Both the position numbers and the translations under genes were made by a program. A stretch of 64,000 nucleotides of DNA from Trifolium pratense (lineage: Eukaryota; Streptophyta; Magnoliopsida; Fabales; Fabaceae): assembly GCF_020283565.1 (NCBI RefSeq), contig NC_060064.1, positions 19,240,337 to 19,304,336 on the forward strand, given 5' to 3'. The notes beneath the pieces were generated by a model, which was given only the letters and a program-made list of their open reading frames with translations, ran no database searches and was not told the origin of the DNA. Below are positions 37,201 through 46,632 of this stretch, piece by piece. Within the stretch, counting starts at the first letter, position 1. Every line of letters starts with the position of its first letter.

Positions 37201-37796
37201 GTCCAACACAACTGTCATTAGTGGTAGAATGTGCAAGTTTAATCCCCTCACTTTTACCCTTCACATCTTCTTCAGCTTTTTTGGGTACAGGAGGTGGTGC
37301 ATTTGCCGGAACAGGAGGAGGCGGTGCAGTTTCCGGAACAGGAGGAGGGGGTGCAGTTTCCGTAACAGGAGGAGGGGGTGCAATTTCCGTAACAGGAGGA
37401 GGGGGTGCAGTTTCCGTAACAGGGGGAGGTGTATTAGTATCAATTTTATTGGTCCCATTTTGATTATCACCATTGTTATTCTTCTCCACCTTAGGTAACG
37501 ATTGTGGCGGTGAAACTGGTGGAACATTAGCATCAACAGTGTTTTTTGGATCTAATTGTTTCTCTTTTGGTATTGGAGAATCCTAAAACAATAGCTTCAT
37601 TCAACCATTGTAAGCAAAATAATAATAATAAAAATTTGAAGAAATTTTAATAAATGAAAATTAAGAAACAACAAAAAAAACTCACCTTTGTTGTTGAATC
37701 AATCAAATTTCTGAAATCCCTAATAAAGAAAGCATCAGAACAATGAAACAAAATCAGAGAAAACAATAATAGTTTCAATAAGGTGTGTTTTCCCAT
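31262..37796 (-). CDS. Proline-rich single-pass membrane protein (DUF7356-like), 372 aa
   Basis: Four exons: 37796-37686, 37582-37150, 33865-33744 and 31714-31262, with introns bounded by GTGAGT, GTATTT and GTATTC donors and clean AG acceptors. Phases agree and the total is exactly 373 codons. Residues 1-22 are a signal peptide (LLKLLLFSLILFHCSDA). Residues 66-125 hold nine-residue repeats of the form TETAPPPPV, then an Ala/Lys linker and a Cys pair CVGLNFC that opens a folded extracellular part (DSKHFVVLLQNRGAGTIKVK). A membrane helix (YFLIFTLLVFGGIWGCCCMF) is followed by a basic stop-transfer segment and an acidic cytosolic tail with repeated DDWDD and a GLTSRSLNKDGWE motif. This layout matches an uncharacterised plant family (Arabidopsis At3g44150-like). 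Function is unknown. The proline-rich ectodomain suggests contact with the cell wall. The family name is recalled, not checked. Confidence 0.87.
33049..33249. mobile_element. MITE in intron 3 of the membrane-protein gene
   Basis: The inverted ends are GGTTAAATAT at the left and ATATTTAACC at the right, with subterminal TTTGATTTTA pairing with TAAAATCAAA. Flanking 9-mers TTTAAAAAA (33040-33048) and CTTAAAAAA (33250-33258) differ by one base, consistent with a 9-bp Mutator-type target duplication. The interior matches the widespread legume GGTTAAATATG...GTCCC style. Confidence 0.7.
33866..37149. other. Large intron 2 of the membrane-protein gene, repeat-filled
   Basis: The 3.3-kb intron holds AT-rich sequence with several GACAGGTGTCAGTTAGT-like strings (34580-34840, both strands), which suggests an old LTR remnant. 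An A-rich, gene-poor block opens with a T-run at 35434. A minus-strand open frame at 35959-36264 has no recognisable domain. I see no additional exon. Confidence 0.45.
37290..37430. repeat. Coding minisatellite, 27-bp unit
   Basis: About five units of 27 bp encode the TETAPPPPV-type nonapeptide on the minus strand. Units differ by single substitutions (TEI, PET, PAN variants). Because 27 is a multiple of three, copy-number changes would keep the frame and alter only ectodomain length. Confidence 0.88.
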
Positions 37797-38210
37797 TGTG
37801 ATGCAGCTTCAAAACGTTGAATTTGATCGAGAAAATTACATATGGTAGAAGCAAATTAAGAAGAAACAATAGAGAAAAGTGAAATCTAGAGAAACCCCTT
37901 TTGTGAGAAAATCACTGGGTTTCGTTGAAGTGAGAAAAATGATGGAAACGTTGTTGGGATCAAAAATAGAGAAACTCGTGAAAAATTTGGATTGTGAGGA
38001 AATTATTAAGAATTGGGAATTAATTAGGAAAAGGAGAAAAGAAAGAAGACTTGACGCAAAGTGTGTTTCCACAGAGATAACAAACAAACACTCTTTCTCA
38101 GAAAATGAAAACGAAGAACTGGTAAACGAGAGACGAATCTGAGCTGGGTTTCTGTGGAATGGGCCGGGCTTTTTGGGCTTTAGATTAATCATCCACAACT
38201 ACACAGATGA

Positions 38211-39107
38211 TTTCTCTCCCGACCTCCCGCATTTCTTTTCTACCCCCTGAATTTCCATTTTTGTCCTTGGGGGTACCGCGGTTTATGCGAACCGAATTTT
38301 TTTGTCAATCTAAAAAATTTCGGTTTATATAAACCGAAATATTGTGTTCCAAATTTTTTTTCCAAATTTCCTGCATAAATTCTGCATGAGACCCTCAACT
38401 TCCACAATTTATTTGAAATACTAAACGATGTCCAATTTGAGTAAACGACCACTCGTTGGAAAGCTTAGGGTGTCAAGAATACAAATATAATTTTTGTTTT
38501 GAGGGTTAACTATCCAATTGGTTCAGTTTGACCAAATAATGGGTACTGGTACAGAAACAGAGTATAAACTTTTCTCAAACTTGCAGGTAGATTTTCTCAT
38601 ACTATACTTAATGAAATTTAACAATTTCGGTGTCAATCTTGTAGTAAATTTTGTCTTCTTTACACTAGATTAAAAATCATTAGCATACGACTTATATTCA
38701 GAGAGCTATGATAAGTTTACCACAGGTATCTCTACAACATTTTGCAGAAACTTTTTTCAAACTTGTAGGTAGATTTTCTCATACTATACTTAATGAAATT
38801 TAACAATTCTAGTGTCAATCTTGTAGTAAATTTTGTTTTCTTTACACTAGATTAAAAATCATTAGCATACGACTTATATTCAGAGAGATATGCTAAATTT
38901 ACCACATGTAGCTCTACACGAATTTTCACATAAATTTTTCTTCTTTTTGGGGGGTAATTTCGGTTTATATAAACCGAATTTTTTTCCATGTTTAAAAACT
39001 TCGGTTCGTAAAAACCGAAATTTGTTGGCAAATTTTTTTCAAATCACAAGGGGCAAAATGAGATTTTTCGGGGGTAGAAAAGAAATGAGGGGGTTGGGAG
39101 AGAAGAG
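38211..39107. mobile_element. TIR element carrying TTCGGTTTATATAAACCGAA palindromes
   Basis: The ends pair: TTCTCTCCC at the left (38212-38220) and GGGAGAGAA at the right, extended by CATTTCTTTTCTACCCCC (38230-38247) and its complement GGGGGTAGAAAAGAAATG. Just inside each end lie two palindromes built on TTCGGTTTATATAAACCGAA (38277-38296 and 38317-38340 at the left; 38959-38978 and 39000-39019 at the right). The centre is a 182-bp tandem duplication (38570-38751 and 38752-38933). No open frame and no clear target duplication. It lies upstream of the membrane-protein gene. Confidence 0.75.
38570..38933. repeat. Tandem duplication, two 182-bp copies
   Basis: Both copies share GTAGATTTTCTCATACTATA, TTAGCATACGACTTATATTC and other long strings, with under 10% differences by eye. 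They form the core of the 38211-39107 element. Confidence 0.9.
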
Positions 39108-39129
39108 TTCTACACAAAATGACAAAGAG

Positions 39130-39520
39130 TTCTACTTTTCATATGCTCCTAGTCCTCCGAAAATTCCAAAAATACTTCCTCGCTACTTAAGCAGTGAGTG
39201 CTAAAGGGGGTGAAAATCTGAAAAACACAGTTCGTTATTTAAGTAGCGAACTCAAGGGGCACAAAATCTGGAAGAAAAAAAAATACCGTTGTAGCAAATT
39301 GAGTTTGCTACTTAAGTAGCGAACCCTATAAGATATGGGTGAATCAAGTGTGAAAATTACAAAAATATTAAATTTTATAAGGTTTGCTACTTAAGTAGTG
39401 AACTCTTCGCTACCTAGATAGCGAATTGTGTTTTTTCAGAATTTGCACCCTTCAACACTCACTAGTTATCTTGCGAGATGGGTATTTTTGAAAATCCATA
39501 GGGCGCATGAGAAGCTCCGG
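39130..39520. mobile_element. Foldback element with five TTCGCTACTTAAGTAGCGAA palindromes
   Basis: The left flank (TTCATATGCTCC...CCAAAAATAC) pairs with the right (GTATTTTTG...GGGCGCATGAGAA). Inside are five palindromes at 39179-39198, 39229-39252, 39303-39324, 39382-39403 and 39406-39425, all variants of TTCGCTACTTAAGTAGCGAA. There is no coding potential. It abuts the previous element and shares its architecture but not its palindrome sequence. Confidence 0.72.
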
Positions 39521-40946
39521 GGGCACGAAAAGAAGAATTCAATAACAAAACATAAAAACAACAAGACATAAAATGCATGTAAAAATACAAAACGTGTAGA
39601 AAATTGTCGGTTTGGGAACATTTCAGAACATGTTTTCCGAACCAAAGTTTGGAATCCATTTTCTAAACTAGTTTGAAATCTGTTTTCTGACCAAACCAAT
39701 CTCTAGTACAAAAATAGCAGCAACGAAAGAACAAGAGAATCAATTGTTACCTTATATTTAAGCCTCAAGGAGTGTAGAAAGTCTTTGTCAATGTTCCAAT
39801 ATTGATTTTAGACCCCCACTCCATCAAAAAACAAAAAAAAAATTGATTAAATTTTAGGTTGAGTATGGATGATGATGAAGAAGTGAAGTAAAACAACTAA
39901 AGGTTGTGTGTATAAACTAAGGATAAGTTCAGAACCTAATTCCAAACCCAAGCAAGCGGATTGTGTTTTCCGAACCATATATTTGTTCGAAATGTATATT
40001 ATGAACCTTATTCTCAGGAGTAAAAACGGAAATTTAGGGGATAAGAGAAAGATAGAAGGAAATAGAAAAATTCATGTATTATCATTACACAGACTATGAT
40101 TGACAATATAAAGAATCTTTTCATATATAAATTAATGTTGATTTTTTATATATACATATCATTGTTATGTGTAGTGACTATATTACGTTTAACGTTTACT
40201 GGTTTGGTTTTTATTATAACAACTGGTATGATACCCGTGCTTACGCACTGGTCGTGAAGTTGCCGCAATTTTTATTTATTATATGGCGAATATTAGTGTG
40301 AAATTAGTCCTGTTATAAAATTATTGTCAAAGGAAGATTGTTGTTTGGTGTATGATAGTTATATTTATCAATAATATTGAATTTGTTAGGGTGATGTATT
40401 TCTTATTTTAATGGTATATATATGTTCTAAAAAATAAAAAAACACTATTAAGCTTGTTTGAATGTGCAACCTCTCTTATTCTTTTTGTCGATATAATGTA
40501 CTTCTCTCCTGAAAGGAAGTATTGTAGGAAGAAATATATTTTCATTCAAGCCAGAAAGAATAAAGTGTTGCAAGGATGTTTTTATTTTATTTCATTTTAT
40601 TTAGATGCCTAATTACACTTTGAATAAAATAAAATAGATATCATACCGTTTTTTTTTTCTTAATAAGCTCATAGGGGATGTTATTAATTAGACAGAACCT
40701 AGCTAAAATGAATTACCCCATAAATTATAACCTCACTAAAATTTCTGATACTTGGGTTAGACAATGACTCATCTAGGAATCTTAAAGTAAACAAAAGGGT
40801 AGAGAAAGAGATATTATATATACCATACAAAAGGAAGAAGGAAAAAAAATCCTTTAAGCCTTCAATGTCACATTATCAAATCTCAACTATAAAATGTTAC
40901 TTTAGTTAAGTGAAAATGGCATTGCAACAATTAACCAGTGGAGTAA
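39521..40946. other. Gene-less spacer
   Basis: AT-rich, with no supported gene. The last 100 bases are the likely promoter and leader of the small gene at 40947. No convincing TATA box was chosen. Confidence 0.5.
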
Positions 40947-41312
40947 ATGGCTATGATTGAAAAAAGATTTGGAGACGAAAAGAGCACTCTATTGGATGAA
41001 TTTGAGAGGCTCTCATTTGAGGCGCACGCGGCACAGCTAAACAAAGCGATGCTAAGGCGAAGCCTATCTGAACCAAGGTTGCAAAGGTCACCGTCACGGC
41101 TCATTAGCATGGCTCCAATACCTCTGATGAATAAGGTCATGCAAGGGCCTCATCATGGTAATATTCATGGGCTAGGATTTCATAGGGTCATGAAGAAATT
41201 AATCAAACCTATTTTTGGTAGGAAAAGAGTGAGAGGAGGAAGAAAACATGTCACATCAGATCCTAAGGATATTATGCTTTGCAAGGAATTCAGCAGATCA
41301 CTACGATTATGA
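40947..41312 (+). CDS. Small basic plant protein, 121 aa, unrecognised
   Basis: A single-exon open frame with plausible plant coding composition. The N-terminal 40 residues are predicted helical (LLDEFERLSFEAHAAQLNKA), followed by RRSLSEPRLQRSPSR, which contains a basic Ser motif of the kind phosphorylated by basophilic kinases. A Gly/His loop and a strongly basic stretch (KKLIKPIFGRKRVRGGRK) that could be a nuclear-localisation signal follow, with a C-terminal RSLRL. There is no signal peptide or membrane segment. Two Mets (residues 1 and 3) open the frame. A 14-residue upstream frame (ATG at 40916, stop at 40960) overlaps the start in another frame and may dampen translation. It is not a shadow of a repeat. 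I do not recognise a named family, and it could be plant-lineage specific. Confidence 0.65.
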   Translation: MAMIEKRFGDEKSTLLDEFERLSFEAHAAQLNKAMLRRSLSEPRLQRSPSRLISMAPIPLMNKVMQGPHHGNIHGLGFHRVMKKLIKPIFGRKRVRGGRKHVTSDPKDIMLCKEFSRSLRL

Positions 41313-41994
41313 TCAATGCCTTGCCAAAGTATTATCATTTAATATATACTATCTATATGTTCATTGTTATTCTTTTTTTATTGATAATTGAACTATCTAT
41401 ATGTTAATGTTACTGTCAAGCTAATATATGCTCTAAAAAGCTATAGTAATTTTTTTTTTTTGTTTTTGAAGAAGCCAAAGAAATATGCTAAAAATGTAAT
41501 TTATTTTTGTTCACAAATAAAGTATAGAGTGTCTACTCTAAAGACTATATATGGACTAAGGGATAATTTCCAAAGTGCTTTATGATTAGAAATTATTCTT
41601 TTGTTAGACATGATCTATATTTTGTTAGGGTTAAATACATACATTCCCTACAAAATAGTGACCTTTCAAATTTAGTTCTGATCTTACATAATTTTTATAA
41701 TATTTTTAGTCTCTAAAAAATTATCAGCATTTAATTTTGATCTTTGCTACTAAGCCGATGTGTATTATCAAGACCAGAACCATGTGCAAGAAAACATTTA
41801 TAGAGACTTAAAAATATAACAAAAATTAAGTAAACACCAAATATATTTGATACTTCCTCAGTTCCATTTTATAAGATCTAATTTGATTAAATGATACTAT
41901 TCATTTATTTTACGTATTTTTTTAATAATATATAAATATAAATATTAGCATATAAAATATTGTTTGATTTGTTTTGATGAGTATTTTCAAAATA
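41313..41994. other. Spacer with 3' UTR and a decayed MITE
   Basis: 41630-41850 has GGTTAAATACAT and inverted GTCTCTAAAA-type pieces of a diverged foldback element. 41851 onward begins TACTTCCTCAGTTCCATTTTATAAG, a one-sided Stowaway-like end. No gene is seen. Confidence 0.45.
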
Positions 41995-42299
41995 GGCTTA
42001 ATTAATAAAATGGTCTCTTAAAGATATTTTTGGTTTCATATTGGTCCTTTAAAGAAAAAAAGGTCTAAATAGGTCCCTTAAAGAAAAAAAGGTCCGAATA
42101 GGTCCCTTAAAGACATATCCGTTAATCAGTTTGGTCCTATTTAGACATCTTTTTAGGGACCAAACTGATTAACGGAGATGTCTTTAAAGGATCTATTCGG
42201 ATTATTTTTTTCTTTAAGGGATCTATTTGGACCTTTTTTCTTTAAGGGATCAATCTGAAACCAAAAATATCTTTAAGGGACCATTTTATTAATTAAACC
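41995..42299. mobile_element. Mutator-type foldback MITE with exact 9-bp target duplication
   Basis: The element is 305 bp, almost entirely an inverted repeat: left GG[C]TTAATTAATAAAATGG, right its complement starting GG[T]TTAATT. Repeated GGTCC[C/T]TTAAAG strings pair across the middle (TTAATCAGTTTGGTC...GACCAAACTGATTAA). The exact direct repeat TTCAAAATA flanks it at 41986-41994 and 42300-42308. A 9-bp duplication with GG ends fits Mutator-like elements. It ends about 230 bp upstream of the PPR start. Confidence 0.92.
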
Positions 42300-42531
42300 T
42301 TCAAAATATCAAATTTTTATTAATAAAGAATTAAAAATATTAATGATCAAAATTGTCCATTGATATACGTGTATTAGTCAAACTAACTCTTATATTTTGG
42401 GAATGAAGAAGTATTTTATGACAGAGTCGTAGAAAAATATCCAGAAAAATACATATCCAAATCCAATGACTTCAAACCACAGGTAGCATATCAGCAAATG
42501 CCATAGCAACAATCCTTTAGAGCTCACTCTC

Positions 42532-44046
42532 ATGGTTCCTCCAATTCCCATATGCTCTCAATTTTTTCAACCTCATACACTAATCACTATCCCCTTTTTC
42601 AATAACAATACCATTAGTAGTATCAAACAAATTAATCCATCAATTCTAACTACACACTCTTTCTCTGTCACCAATTCCTCCATAAAAAAAACAACAAACA
42701 ACCAGCTCGTTGATTTTAAGGACAAAACAACTACGTTTCCAATCAAAAATCTTGTCCAAAACATTACATCATTATCCTCCTCCAAAACCAAAATTGAAAT
42801 GCTACAAATTCTAGAGAAAAATGCTTCTGAATTTCAAACCATATCAGATTTCAATAACCTTCTCATGGCTCTATGGATTGCACAAAAATCAGAACTTTGT
42901 GCAACAATGTTCACAAAGTTGTCATCTTTTCATCTTGTGCCTGATTCTTGCACTTACTCAATCATGATAAGGTGTCACTGTCAGAAAAATGAAGTGGAAG
43001 AAGCAAAAAGAGTTCTTTTTACTGTTCTTGAAAATGGGTTTGTACCAGATTCTACAACCATAACTGTTCTCATAAATTCCCTTTGCAAAAGAGGGAAAGT
43101 AAAGAAAGCTATGGAGGTTTTTGAGTTCATGGAGAGAAAGGGTTTGAAGATTAGTGTTCAACAACATAATTGTTTGTTAAAAGGGTTGTCTTATGTGGGA
43201 AAAATTGAAGAAGCACTTGAAATTTTGATGAATATGAAGAAAACAAATTTTGGGGTTGATGTTTATTCTTATACTGCTGTTATGAATGGATTATGCAAAG
43301 TCGGTCGTTCGGATGATGCTATGGATTTGTTGAATGAAGTTGTTGAAATTGGATTGATACCTAATGTGGTTACTTTCAATATATTGATTCAAGGGTATTC
43401 TATAGAAGGGAGACCAATGGAAGGTGTCGGTGTTTTGAAGATGATGAAGAAGTATGAATGTGTTCCTGATTATATTAGTTATAATACTGTTTTACATGGA
43501 TTGTTAAAGTGGAATGAAATTGATGAAGCATTTGAGGTTTATAAGGAAATGGTGGAGATTGGATTTGATGTGGATTTCAGGATGATGAGGACATTGGTGA
43601 GACGTTTGTGTAAAAGATCATGGGAGGAAAAAGGGTTGCTTGAGGATGCATATGAAGTGTTTGAGAAAATGAAAGAGAGGGTTTTAGTGGTTGATAAAAG
43701 GACAATTGAGGTGATGGTTGAGGCATGTTGTAGGGGGGAGAAGTTTGATGAGGCTTTGGTGAATTTGAATGATATGGTTAGGTGGGGATATTCTGTTAAG
43801 GCAATTGCATTTGAGAAAGTTATTGTAGGACTTTGTGGTCAGGGTAGAGTGGATGAGGCAGTGTCAACTTTGTTTCTTTTGCATGCAAATGGAGGAATTG
43901 GTGATTTAGTTTCTTATGATGTATTGGTTAATGAACTTAATGCACATGGGAGAGTGTTTTGTGCTTCAGTTTTGTTTGGTTTTGCATTGAAGCAAGGTGT
44001 TGTTCTTGTTCCCAATAAGGAGCTGCAAGTTGAGAAATGGAGTTAA
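42532..44046 (+). CDS. P-class pentatricopeptide repeat protein, 504 aa
   Basis: An intronless frame. The first 60 residues are rich in Ser, Thr, Asn and Ile with few acids, as in mitochondrial or plastid targeting peptides. From about residue 136 there are about ten 35-residue PPR motifs of the P type, recognised by recurring openings (PDSCTYSIMI, PDSTTITVLINSLCK, VDVYSYTAVMNGLCK, PNVVTFNILIQGY, PDYISYNTVLHGLL). One motif near residue 350 carries a four- to five-residue insertion (KRSWEEKGLLEDAYEVF). The last motifs are degenerate. There is no E, DYW or SMR domain, so RNA binding, stabilisation or splicing in an organelle is more likely than direct editing. The exact orthologue and target RNA cannot be told. 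A broken copy of its 3' end lies at 45982-46460. Confidence 0.93.
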   Translation: MVPPIPICSQFFQPHTLITIPFFNNNTISSIKQINPSILTTHSFSVTNSSIKKTTNNQLVDFKDKTTTFPIKNLVQNITSLSSSKTKIEMLQILEKNASEFQTISDFNNLLMALWIAQKSELCATMFTKLSSFHLVPDSCTYSIMIRCHCQKNEVEEAKRVLFTVLENGFVPDSTTITVLINSLCKRGKVKKAMEVFEFMERKGLKISVQQHNCLLKGLSYVGKIEEALEILMNMKKTNFGVDVYSYTAVMNGLCKVGRSDDAMDLLNEVVEIGLIPNVVTFNILIQGYSIEGRPMEGVGVLKMMKKYECVPDYISYNTVLHGLLKWNEIDEAFEVYKEMVEIGFDVDFRMMRTLVRRLCKRSWEEKGLLEDAYEVFEKMKERVLVVDKRTIEVMVEACCRGEKFDEALVNLNDMVRWGYSVKAIAFEKVIVGLCGQGRVDEAVSTLFLLHANGGIGDLVSYDVLVNELNAHGRVFCASVLFGFALKQGVVLVPNKELQVEKWS

Positions 44047-44726
44047 CAACTTCTAGATACTCGGTGAGTTTTCTCGCTCGCTCCCTGAGGGTTGTTCATC
44101 GTGAATTTTCCAAAACAACTGTTTGGAGCTTCGCTTCTATTCTTGTTTTTTTGCCAACTTAAGCAGGCTTAATGATGCTGAAATGGCTATTGAGTTGATA
44201 ATGCATAAGGAATTTCATGTGAAGGGTGCAAAGATATGGTGTATTGAAATGCCATGATTGCAAGCTATGTCCTAAGTGATTGCTTTGAAGTTTGAACAAG
44301 CCTTGAAGAAGAGTACAATGGTGACTCTGCTTGTGCTCAAACAGGGTTTGCTTATTATTACCATGATGGTTGAGTTGATACTCAAAAGTTAGTCTACTCT
44401 TTTACCAATGCCAGTGCATCGATTTGAGCTTCCTAATTATAATTAATTTGTTGCCTTGACATATGAGATAGTCCCTTTTGCCTTTTCCTGTTGAAGGCAT
44501 CTTTCTTAATGGATAGAAGAGTCTGCTGCATGCATAACATATGTTGGTTGGTGCATTTGTATATGTTTCCGTAATATTTAGCGATGTTGCTCATGATCTG
44601 TCTGTACCTACTCTCAGTATAACTCAAATTGAAACCATCCATATAGTACAATCGATTTGTTTCATTAGTTGCTTTTCTGATCAAACGTTTCATCAAATCC
44701 TCACTTTTCTGAATCTCTATTTTGCA

Positions 44727-45213
44727 CTAGAGACGTTTTTGGCTCCAAAATGTGTCCAAGAAGGACAGATATGTTGTGACTTTCCCAAAGAAGTTTTCAT
44801 TTGAGTACCTAAAAATGCAGAAGCTATAAAATATAGTAGCAGAGACTCCATTGGGGCAGCACCCAAGAACTTCTCTGGATGCAGCAGAGAGACAACAGAG
44901 TTCACAAACGTATCCAACCACATCGCCGCGGCAATCATAAAGACCATACACTGCATCTCCATTGGTTGTGTTGTTCCCTATGCTGGTGTAGTTATAAGTT
45001 ATAACCTTTGCTTGTGGCTGCACCAACGGATAGATATGAGAGGATGCTATTGAGATTTTTTTGGTATGCATTGCTAAGAGGCTGTTCTGTTGAGTAATTA
45101 CAGTCATCTCCCACATAAGTGGGTAATTGAGCTTTTGTGATGAGTTGTTTGAAGCTTAGATATATTAGGAAGGCATAAAACATTGATGTCAATTTTAGTT
45201 TTGTTCCTTCCAA
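44727..45213 (-). pseudogene. DUF26 (cysteine-rich repeat secretory) protein, frameshifted
   Basis: The frame opened at 45213 gives a signal peptide and the start of a DUF26 (Gnk2-type) domain (DDCNYSTEQPLSNAYQKNLNS) but stops at 44992. The rest of the domain continues in a second frame: TTNGDAVYGLYDCRG, the signature C-X8-C-X2-C (CRGDVVGYVCELC), then CPNGVSATIFYSFC and RYSNENFFG. One frameshift near 45000 therefore breaks it, and only one DUF26 domain remains where secretory members have two. No kinase domain follows. Intact relatives are extracellular, some mannose-binding and antifungal. This copy is probably dead unless the shift is a sequencing error. Confidence 0.85.
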
Positions 45214-45394
45214 TATTGAGTACTATGGTCCTTGCTTGGCTCCAAATATTATAATTTATGAGTCCTAACCAAATGATGTTGAAATGATAATCATGGTTTC
45301 ACATTTGAAATTCCTTAAGAGAATAATAATAAAAAATATGTGCTGTTAATGTCATTGATGTGTTCATAGAATAAAGAGGAGAGGTTCCAAAATT

Positions 45395-45535
45395 ATAGCA
45401 TAGTTGGTAGCTGCAGAGACATTGATATGCAGTAGCCCGAGTTCGAACCTGGAATTCCACCCTTCACATTTAAAGATATGAATCTAGCCACTAAACTACT
45501 ACTAGACCAAAATAATAAAAAAAAAAAAAAATAAA
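45395..45535 (+). mobile_element. SINE-like tRNA-derived retroposon
   Basis: The A-box-like TAGCATAGTTGGTAGCTGCAG and B box GAGTTCGAACCTGGA are followed by a tail ending in a long A-run (about 45516-45533). Length and order fit a plant SINE. Target duplication not resolved. Confidence 0.65.
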
Positions 45536-45981
45536 AATAGGGAGAAAGAATCTGTACAAAAAATCAAAAGCTAATTAAGAACCTACTTTGCCTATAATAA
45601 GAAGATTATTCAATACAATTGGTATGCTCATTAATGAAATGTAATTTGATGTGCCGTATATATTTGATATGTAATATGCTTCTAAATCCCATGATATGCT
45701 CCCAACACTCCTTCAAGTTGGAGATGGGACAAATTCTTGTATGGACACTCCTTTTAACACCTCCAAGTGGACTAGTAAAAAATAAAAATGCTTATCAATT
45801 GATCACAAGATTAGAGAAGGGAATAAGTAATAAAACCTACTTTAATTTTTTCACAAACTAAAGAATAATCAATGTGTTTGGTACTTAATGAAAACGGGAT
45901 TTTCAACAATGTGAATACTATTGGTGACGGATGATCAATACCAAAAAAAAAAAAAATTTAAAGCTTTGAAACTCAGAAGAT

Positions 45982-46460
45982 AGCTAATGAACTTAATGTG
46001 AGGGTGTTTTGTGCTTCCTTTTATTTGGTTTCCCATCGAAGAAATGTGTTAATATTTACATAATTACTTAATAGAGTCGCGTTCGCGCCAAGAATTTCAT
46101 GATTTGTATCATGTATATTGCGTAACAGATTGCGGTGTGAAATTAATCGCAGCACTAATAAAATTATTTGTATTCATATCATATCATATGTATGACTTAA
46201 TTTCTCTTTTCATAATTTTAAGGTGGTAAATCATTTCATAATTTCTTACTGAATTTTTTTTCTTCTAAAAAAAACAAATTAACCAAAAATAAAAAAAAAG
46301 AAATAAAAATTAAAAATAAAAATTAACCACTAATAAAATTGTTTGGCGTTTAGAGATAGACTGTTAAAACTCCTTCTTGTTCCCAATAAGTAGTTAGACA
46401 AGTTTTGATACTCTCTGAGTTTTCTCAACCCCGTTCTGAGGATTGTGTTTACCGTGAAAA
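45982..46460 (+). pseudogene. Split duplicate of the PPR gene's 3' end
   Basis: 45982-46050 resembles the PPR coding end (43927-44000): both contain TTAATGAACTTAATG, GAGGGTGTTTTGTGCTTC or GAGAGTGTTTTGTGCTTC, and TTTGGTTT. 46372-46460 resembles the PPR stop region and 3' UTR (44005-44105): TTCTTGTTCCCAATAAG, GATACTC and GAGTTTTCTC recur. About 320 bp of unrelated AT-rich sequence separate the halves. It is non-functional and sits against the MAT1 leader. Confidence 0.75.
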
Positions 46461-46479
46461 TATTAATTGTATTTAACCC

Positions 46480-46632
46480 TAATAATCCCATTCGCCACAA
46501 CACTGTGTGCCGTTTCTCATTTTCACCACGAATCAACATTGCATCAATTTCCTTCACCAATTTCCTCTTCAGCGATCAGAGAACTCGTTCCTCTCTTCCC
46601 TAGACTCGCCGTCGCTGCTGCCGTCACTTGAT
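46480..46632 (+). other. Probable 5' non-coding exon of MAT1
   Basis: A CT-rich, exon-like stretch (TTTCCTCTTCAGCGATCAGAG, CGTCGCTGCTGCCGTCACTT) ends at a strong donor GTAAGA at 46633. No conserved coding sequence. The next certain exon is at 51171, so linkage to MAT1 is inferred from position and strand only. Confidence 0.45.

Noticed and set aside
37127..37536. Plus-strand and alternative minus-strand open frames across the proline-rich exon
   Set aside because: They are shadows of the 27-bp coding repeat: a period divisible by three keeps several frames open. Only the minus frame linked to the signal peptide exon is supported by splicing and family form.
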